In this document: positions 15,215-19,295 of the stretch, piece after piece
Layout: each line of letters starts with the position of its first letter
Position numbering within the stretch: position 1 is the stretch's first letter
Assembly: GCA_900544225.1 (NCBI GenBank)
Contig: UQUD01000037.1
Span: 1-19,295, forward strand
Source of the DNA: an uncultured Collinsella sp.
Lineage (GTDB): Bacteria > Actinomycetota > Coriobacteriia > Coriobacteriales > Coriobacteriaceae
Reading direction: 5' to 3'
Length of the DNA stretch: 19,295 nucleotides
Translations under genes and position numbers: made by a program
The notes under the pieces: model-generated
Told to the model about the DNA's origin: nothing
Seen by the model: only the letters and a program-made list of their open reading frames with translations
Databases searched by the model: none

Positions 15215-15451
15215 ATGGCGCGCTACGATTACAAGTGCACGAGCTGCGGCAACGTGTTTGAAGTTGAGCACCCCATGTCCGAGACGCCCGAGGTCGTATG
15301 TCCCAGCTGCGGTGCCCCGGCATCCAAGACGTTCTCGGCCAGCGGCATTAAGTTCGAAGGCAGCGGTTTCTACAACACCGACCAGCGAAGCGGCGGCTCC
15401 AGCACCAACGCCACCAGCGGCTGCTGCGCCAACTGCCCGCATAACCACTAG
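15215..15451 (+). CDS. FmdB-family zinc-ribbon protein
   Basis: This 78-residue protein begins MARYDYKCTSCG and has two Cys pairs, Cys8/Cys11 and Cys29/Cys32, which form the zinc ribbon typical of the FmdB putative regulatory family. The early aromatic residues and the KTFSASGIKFEGSGFYNTD segment are also characteristic; many members have exactly this GSGFY(K/N)TD stretch. The C terminus is a Gly/Ser/Thr linker followed by SGCCANCPHNH. That segment adds three cysteines and two histidines and could be a second metal site. The family's molecular function is not established. An AAGGAAG ribosome site precedes the ATG. The neighbouring genes give no further clue. Confidence 0.9.
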   Translation: MARYDYKCTSCGNVFEVEHPMSETPEVVCPSCGAPASKTFSASGIKFEGSGFYNTDQRSGGSSTNATSGCCANCPHNH

Positions 15452-15460
15452 TGACAACGT

Positions 15461-15490
15461 GGCCCCGCGATCAACTACGATCGCGGGGCC
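15461..15490 (+). terminator. Strong terminator after the zinc-ribbon gene
   Basis: GGCCCCGCGATC (15461-15472) pairs perfectly over 12 bp with GATCGCGGGGCC (15479-15490) around a 6-base loop, followed by GCTTCTTTG. It lies between two convergent genes, 10 bases after the zinc-ribbon stop. Confidence 0.8.
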
Positions 15491-15510
15491 GCTTCTTTGC
15501 GTTATAGGTA

Positions 15511-15534
15511 GCTAATTAATTTTTAATAATTAGC
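15511..15534 (-). terminator. AT-rich hairpin at the 3' end of the membrane-protein gene
   Basis: GCTAATTA and TAATTAGC form an 8-bp stem around an A/T loop, just beyond the stop codon (15542-15540) of the minus-strand gene. Being AT-rich, it matches the base composition of that gene rather than of its neighbours. As a terminator it is weak. Confidence 0.4.
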
Positions 15535-15539
15535 ATATT

Positions 15540-16475
15540 TTAAAATCCGCCCATACCAGCAGAATAGGGATCGTCACAGGTACCATCGCTATACCAATGA
15601 GTAGACCCCACATAATTGCCATTTTCGTCATAAACATCCAGAGTTTTAATGACTACTTTACCGCCGCCGTTAGAGGAGCCTCCCGAATAGCCGCTTCCAC
15701 CAGAATAATTATTACCGCTATAAGAATTGTTGGAATAATTGTTTTGCTGAGAAGCCTGCTGCTGAGTCTGCGCCACTTCCTCTTGAGTCTTCGCCTCAGC
15801 CTCTGCTTTTGCCTTATTTAAATCATCAATACGAGATTGATAACGACTGATCTGTTCATTGATTTGATCGATGAATTTTTTAGAATCCTTTTTGGCATCT
15901 TCAAAAATAAGCTTCTGATTATCTTTATTAGAAATATCATTAAGAAGACCATTGAGGCTATTAATATGCTGCTGGAGAGAGTCAGTATCTTCAGTAGAAT
16001 TTACATCAAAATTAACATGGTCAGTTACAGAAGTATTCCACTCATCATTTTGAGCATTACGACAGTCTTTAATAATGGAATCGTATTTATTGAGCAACTT
16101 CGTCCAATCAGGGGAAGTGCCATCCGCATACTTAAAACTGTCATTAGAGATTTCTTTATTCAAAATCTCTTTATTATTTTGAGCATTTTTAATGGTATCA
16201 AGACGTTGCTCAAAAGTTAGTAACCCAGGATCAGCCATAAAGGCAGCAACACTATCGCTAGCCTTTGAATACAAAACTTCAACCTGCTGATTATGTTCAC
16301 TACATGCTTGTTTGTAATTGTAACCAGCATAACCACCGACACAACCAGCAATGAGCAGAGCAACAATACCGGCACCAATAATTACCCGCTTTTTAATCGA
16401 AGAATTCTCAACCTCTTCATTTTCCTGAGTATTATCTTCAGGATTTTCAATCTTGTCACTATTAAGATCGATCAT
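15540..16475 (-). CDS. AT-rich gene for a single-pass membrane protein of unknown function
   Basis: I do not recognise this 311-residue protein. An acidic, Asn/Glu-rich N-terminal segment (1-27) is followed by KKR and one membrane helix (about 30-52). This predicts a short cytoplasmic N terminus and a large outer domain. The outer part is helical and charged (about 55-243), with a likely coiled coil at 183-243 ending in a Glu/Gln-rich run. Then come an Asn/Ser/Gly/Tyr linker (about 244-272) and a small C-terminal unit (273-311) with VVIKTLDVYDENGNYVGS and an acidic, aromatic end. The gene is strikingly richer in A and T than every other gene here and uses AT-ending codons freely, which suggests acquisition from elsewhere. 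The ATG at 16475 has a good GAGGGG ribosome site. It is flanked by hairpins on both sides and appears to be its own unit. Confidence 0.8.
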   Translation of the reverse strand: MIDLNSDKIENPEDNTQENEEVENSSIKKRVIIGAGIVALLIAGCVGGYAGYNYKQACSEHNQQVEVLYSKASDSVAAFMADPGLLTFEQRLDTIKNAQNNKEILNKEISNDSFKYADGTSPDWTKLLNKYDSIIKDCRNAQNDEWNTSVTDHVNFDVNSTEDTDSLQQHINSLNGLLNDISNKDNQKLIFEDAKKDSKKFIDQINEQISRYQSRIDDLNKAKAEAEAKTQEEVAQTQQQASQQNNYSNNSYSGNNYSGGSGYSGGSSNGGGKVVIKTLDVYDENGNYVGSTHWYSDGTCDDPYSAGMGGF

Positions 16476-16592
16476 TTTAGCCCCTCAATGTTAAATCTGC
16501 GAGCGGTTCACGCATCCAGAAACTTACCAAACCCAACCGCTTACTTTCATAGCCGATTTATTGATCCCAGTCCCAGAAAAATCATCCTTATG

Positions 16593-16659
16593 AGTTGCGG
16601 TGAAATAAGGACTGTTTGGCGGGTAGAAGCCGCTTTTCAATCCCTATTTCACCGCAACT
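16593..16659. repeat. Large hairpin / inverted repeat downstream of rsmB
   Basis: AGTTGCGGTGAAATA (16593-16607) pairs perfectly with TATTTCACCGCAACT (16645-16659). It continues with one mismatch, GGA/TCC, one mismatch, TG/CA, and an apical GCGG/CCGC stem (16619-16622 with 16630-16633). It begins 4 bases beyond the rsmB stop (minus strand) and lies upstream of the AT-rich gene. In the minus direction a T5 run follows about 13 bases after the stem, which is too far for a standard terminator. The remainder of 16476-16592 shows no gene and no convincing promoter. Confidence 0.6.
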
Positions 16660-16662
16660 TCT

Positions 16663-18066
16663 TTACTGCTTGCGAATCAACCTGGCGCAGAAGTGGCCGT
16701 CGTAGGAGTCGGCGTTTACGGGGACGCTCTGGAAAAGTCCACGGTCGTTTTGGCGTACGGAGACGAGCTTCTTGGCCTGGGCGAACTCGGGAAGCTGCAG
16801 GATTTGCGCCTCGGAGAGGGGTACCAGTCTAAAGCCTGCGCCCTCGGGCGAAGCCAAAAACGCATCCACGACCTGCGCGTTCTCCTCATCAAAGACCGAA
16901 CACGTCGCATATATGAGCTCGCCGCCGACAGCCACGCGCGCGGCGGCTTCCTTGAGCATCGTCAGCTGCAGTTTAGGAAGCTCAACCGTCACGTCCTTTT
17001 CGGTCAAGCGCCACGGAATCTCGGGATGACGACGCATGGTTCCGGTGCCAGAGCATGGGGCATCGATAAACACTGTATCGAACAGGACAGGTTTACCAAG
17101 CATGGCATCGAACGACGTGAGAACCGCATCGAGCTCACAGGCATCACCCGAGACAGTACGAACACCCGTAATACCCGCCTTATGCAGGCGCGCGAGATTC
17201 TGGTCACACTTGCGATCGTGCAAATCGAGTGCAGTGTGCTGACGGTCGTAGCCGGCACGCTTAGCCTGGCACATCATCACATACGTCTTGGTACCACGAC
17301 CGGCACCAATCTCTAGGCAGCGCCCGGGACGGGTCGCCGCAGTAGCGATGAGCTGAGCGTTAAGGTCCGAGGCCACGGCAGCCGCGCGTTCAAACACGCC
17401 CGACGCAACGGTGGCCTGCGCATCGACCGGAGCATGGCAGCCCGGGAAGACAGGCGCAACAAGCTGCGAGATATACGGGTCGGGTTTGGTGGCAAAAGCG
17501 TTTTCGTGCAAAGCGAGCGGCGCGGGCGCCAGATTTCCGGCAAAGTTGAGCGCGCCCTCGGGCGTATCGAACGAGGCCATAATGCGAGCACACAGCCAGC
17601 GCGGCATACCCATCAGGCGAGATAGGCGAACCAAACGGCGCTCGGACTCATCGGCACCCGTGGCGGCGGCAAAGTCCTCAACGTTGTCCGCGACCTTATG
17701 CAGCACGGCGTTCGCCAGACCGGCGGCCGACTTAGCGCCGCTACGAACCAGCTCAACACCCTGACTTACGGCAACGCGACCTGGGGTATGCAGGTAGAGC
17801 ATCTCGAAGGCTGAGATGCGAAGCGCCATGCGAACACGCGGCGCGACGTTTTTGGGCTTATCGAGGAACTGATCGAGCAGCTCATCCAAAATGCCCTGCG
17901 TCGCGGCAACGCCCAGCGCCAGGCGAGCGGCAAACGCGGAATCGCGCTTGTCAATGGCCTTGGCCGTAGCGCGGGCAGAGAGCACATCGCGCGCATACAC
18001 GCCGCGACGGTCGGCCTCCATCAGCACATCGAGCGCGAGCTTACGCGCGGGGGAAAGCTTGCTCAT
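16663..18066 (-). CDS. rsmB: 16S rRNA (cytosine-967 C5)-methyltransferase
   Basis: This 467-residue protein methylates C967 (E. coli numbering) of 16S rRNA using S-adenosylmethionine. The N-terminal third is the NusB-like RNA-binding domain (ARKLALDVLMEADRRG through FEMLYLHTPG). The C-terminal half is the RsmB/Nop2-type Rossmann methyltransferase: motif I EIGAGRGTKT near residue 255, the Pro-Cys motif IV DAPCSGTGTMRRHPE with Cys338, and the catalytic TCS motif in YATCSVFDEEN with Cys389. The ATG at 18066 overlaps the fmt stop as ATGA, so the two genes are translationally coupled. An upstream in-frame GTG at 18081 is inside fmt and less likely. The fmt-rsmB (sun) pairing is widely conserved. 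The gene ends immediately before a large hairpin. Confidence 0.95.
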   Translation of the reverse strand: MSKLSPARKLALDVLMEADRRGVYARDVLSARATAKAIDKRDSAFAARLALGVAATQGILDELLDQFLDKPKNVAPRVRMALRISAFEMLYLHTPGRVAVSQGVELVRSGAKSAAGLANAVLHKVADNVEDFAAATGADESERRLVRLSRLMGMPRWLCARIMASFDTPEGALNFAGNLAPAPLALHENAFATKPDPYISQLVAPVFPGCHAPVDAQATVASGVFERAAAVASDLNAQLIATAATRPGRCLEIGAGRGTKTYVMMCQAKRAGYDRQHTALDLHDRKCDQNLARLHKAGITGVRTVSGDACELDAVLTSFDAMLGKPVLFDTVFIDAPCSGTGTMRRHPEIPWRLTEKDVTVELPKLQLTMLKEAAARVAVGGELIYATCSVFDEENAQVVDAFLASPEGAGFRLVPLSEAQILQLPEFAQAKKLVSVRQNDRGLFQSVPVNADSYDGHFCARLIRKQ

Positions 18067-18983
18067 GACAAAGCACCCCACGTCAGATCGGCGCCCTGCA
18101 GGCCGGCAGCCCAGGCAGAAGCAGCCATAGCGCGCTTGCCATCGGGCTTAACCTCAAGCAGCTCGACCGCACCATCGGAAAGGCCCAGGTAAACACGCTT
18201 GTTCTTAACGGCAACAAGGCCCTCGCCAAGCGCCACATCAGCCGGCACAGCATCGAGCACGCGAACCGTCTTGCCGGCAATCACGCAACGAGCAGGAGCG
18301 GTATCGGACGAAGCGAGCACATGACGCACGCAATCGAGCGCCGCCATCTGCGGATCCAGACGCATCTCCTGCTTGGAAATCTTGGCAGCATGCGTGACAA
18401 GGGACTCATCCTGCTCGGTCCACACCGCCGTGTCATCGGCAAGTGAGGGCAGCGTATCGGCCAGCAGCTTACCGCCCAGCTCGCCAAGCTCCATAGTCAG
18501 TGCCTCGGCATGCTTACCGGCAACCGAGGTCGAAGCCTGCGCGCAATAAGCGCCCGTATCCACGCCATGTCCAATACGCATAATGGAAACGCCGGCAACC
18601 TCATCACCAGCAAGAATGGCACGCTGAATGGGAGCAGCACCACGCCAACGAGGCAGCAGCGAAGCATGAACATTCACAATACCAAGCGGCGCCATATGCA
18701 GCACCTCATCAGGCAAAATGCAGCCATAGGCAGCCACACAGAAAATATCAGCCTGCGCAGCCTGGAGTGTATCAACTACCTCCGGCGTCATACGATCGGC
18801 TTCAACAACCGGTAACCCCAGCTCAAGCGCCTTGGCCTTAACAGGAGAAGGCTCAAGCTTCTTACCACGCCCACGAACAGCATCGGGACGAGTAACAACA
18901 AGCGCAATCTCATTCCCAGCCTCAACAAGCGAAGTCAGCGAAGGCACAGCAAAATCAGGCGTACCCATAAACACAATACGCAT
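18063..18983 (-). CDS. fmt: Methionyl-tRNA formyltransferase
   Basis: Fmt formylates initiator Met-tRNA using 10-formyltetrahydrofolate, which is required for normal translation initiation in bacteria. The 306-residue protein starts MRIVFMGTPDFAVPSL, the classic N terminus of the family. It contains the formyl-donor site GIVNVHASLLPRWRGAAPIQ with Asn104 and His106, and Asp142 in GHGVDTG, matching the Asn/His/Asp catalytic triad. The C-terminal part is the smaller tRNA-binding OB-like domain. The ATG at 18983 is preceded by GAGGGGAG at a slightly long spacing. It overlaps rsmB downstream by four bases (ATGA). In many genomes def or priA lies upstream, but here the window ends before any such gene appears. 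Confidence 0.96.
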   Translation of the reverse strand: MRIVFMGTPDFAVPSLTSLVEAGNEIALVVTRPDAVRGRGKKLEPSPVKAKALELGLPVVEADRMTPEVVDTLQAAQADIFCVAAYGCILPDEVLHMAPLGIVNVHASLLPRWRGAAPIQRAILAGDEVAGVSIMRIGHGVDTGAYCAQASTSVAGKHAEALTMELGELGGKLLADTLPSLADDTAVWTEQDESLVTHAAKISKQEMRLDPQMAALDCVRHVLASSDTAPARCVIAGKTVRVLDAVPADVALGEGLVAVKNKRVYLGLSDGAVELLEVKPDGKRAMAASAWAAGLQGADLTWGALS

Positions 18984-19097
18984 AAAGAACGTCTCCCCTC
19001 AACCAAAGCCGAGACAGCTACAAATAACGGCGGAAAGCCAAGTACACAGCCCATCCGCAATAACAATTCAACAAGAACAAATATACCCAAAACCAAA

Positions 19098-19126
19098 GAA
19101 AGAGCCGCAATAAAAGCAGCTCTCTC
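19098..19126 (-). terminator. Rho-independent terminator upstream of fmt
   Basis: On the minus strand GAGAGAGCTGC (19126-19116) pairs with GCGGCTCTTTC (19108-19098), with two G-U wobbles and a 7-base loop. A T-rich tract beginning TTTGGTTTTGG follows. It would end a minus-strand gene lying beyond the window and shows that fmt is transcribed separately. Between here and fmt (18984-19097) I see no gene and no convincing promoter, only the fmt ribosome site. Confidence 0.6.
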
Positions 19127-19201
19127 AACAAAGCACCTATCAGCGAAGACGTCCCTCCCTGGCCCGACGGCACCCGGGCGAGATAAGCAGCGTCAAAGTA
19201 G

Positions 19202-19295
19202 TCCCCGGGGCGCCCGCCTATATCGTCCCGCGCGCAGTTTCGCAGCGCAGCGAGAATGTTTGAGCACGGGATGATATAGGCGGGCGCCCCGGGGA
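19202..19295. repeat. Large inverted repeat at the window edge (29-bp arms)
   Basis: The 29 bases at 19202-19230, beginning TCCCCGGGGCGCCCGCC, are the reverse complement of 19267-19295 with one G/A difference that becomes a G-T pair. The 36-base interior is GC-rich and can form a small inner hairpin. The right arm runs to the last base of the window, so the repeat may be longer. No gene is visible in 19127-19201. Confidence 0.7.

Noticed and set aside
1..19295. CRISPR array, insertion sequence or phage genes
   Set aside because: No regularly spaced short direct repeats, transposase, integrase or phage structural genes were found; the inverted repeats lack any coding region.

Overview
The window looks like the chromosome of a high-G+C gut actinobacterium of the class Coriobacteriia, most likely Collinsella or a close relative. 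The reasons are strong GC-rich codon choice throughout, the paired ADP-glucose pyrophosphorylase subunits GlgC/GlgD, the actinobacterial style of strong hairpins without long U-tracts between genes, and the gene order. The genus is an inference from sequence character; no database search was possible.

Layout. Positions 1-52 hold the 5' part of a tRNA-Ala(GGC) gene on the minus strand, cut by the window edge, with its own promoter. Positions 159-1538 (minus) hold a thiamine diphosphokinase gene and a HAD phosphatase gene in one transcription unit. A divergent regulatory region follows (about 1539-1869). Positions 1870-11399 (plus) hold a five-gene glycogen cluster in the order glgB-glgP-glgC-glgD-glgA. 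After a terminator and a 430-base intergenic region with a long inverted repeat, 11830-15126 (plus) encodes one 1098-residue protein in which a GH13 amylase/neopullulanase-type half is fused to a GH77 4-alpha-glucanotransferase. A small FmdB-type zinc-ribbon gene (15215-15451, plus) ends at a strong terminator. Facing it is an AT-rich gene for a membrane-anchored protein of unknown function (15540-16475, minus). Next, on the minus strand, come rsmB and fmt, whose stop and start codons overlap in an ATGA (16663-18983). The last 312 bases contain a terminator for an off-window minus-strand gene and a large inverted repeat running to the window edge.

How the genes work together. GlgC makes ADP-glucose from glucose-1-phosphate and ATP, with GlgD as a catalytically degenerate partner. 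GlgA extends alpha-1,4 chains, GlgB adds alpha-1,6 branches, and GlgP removes glucose-1-phosphate from chain ends. The GH13-GH77 fusion would cut and reshuffle the maltodextrins or limit dextrins that GlgP leaves. The control regions of glgB and of the fusion gene share a TGGTAAAAC-type motif, which suggests a common sugar-responsive regulator.

The most unusual features are: (1) long lysine/alanine/threonine-rich, histone-H1-like tails on both GlgB and GlgA that share T-R-K-R motifs; (2) the GH13-GH77 fusion; (3) three long intergenic inverted repeats, two of which (near 11.5 kb and 16.6 kb) have the same architecture of a perfect 15-bp stem plus single mismatches, while the third (at 19.2 kb) has a 29-bp stem; (4) a leader and intergenic spacers in the glg operon with RNA-switch-like pairing; and (5) an AT-rich orphan membrane protein inserted between conserved genes. 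No mobile element, phage gene or CRISPR array is visible.
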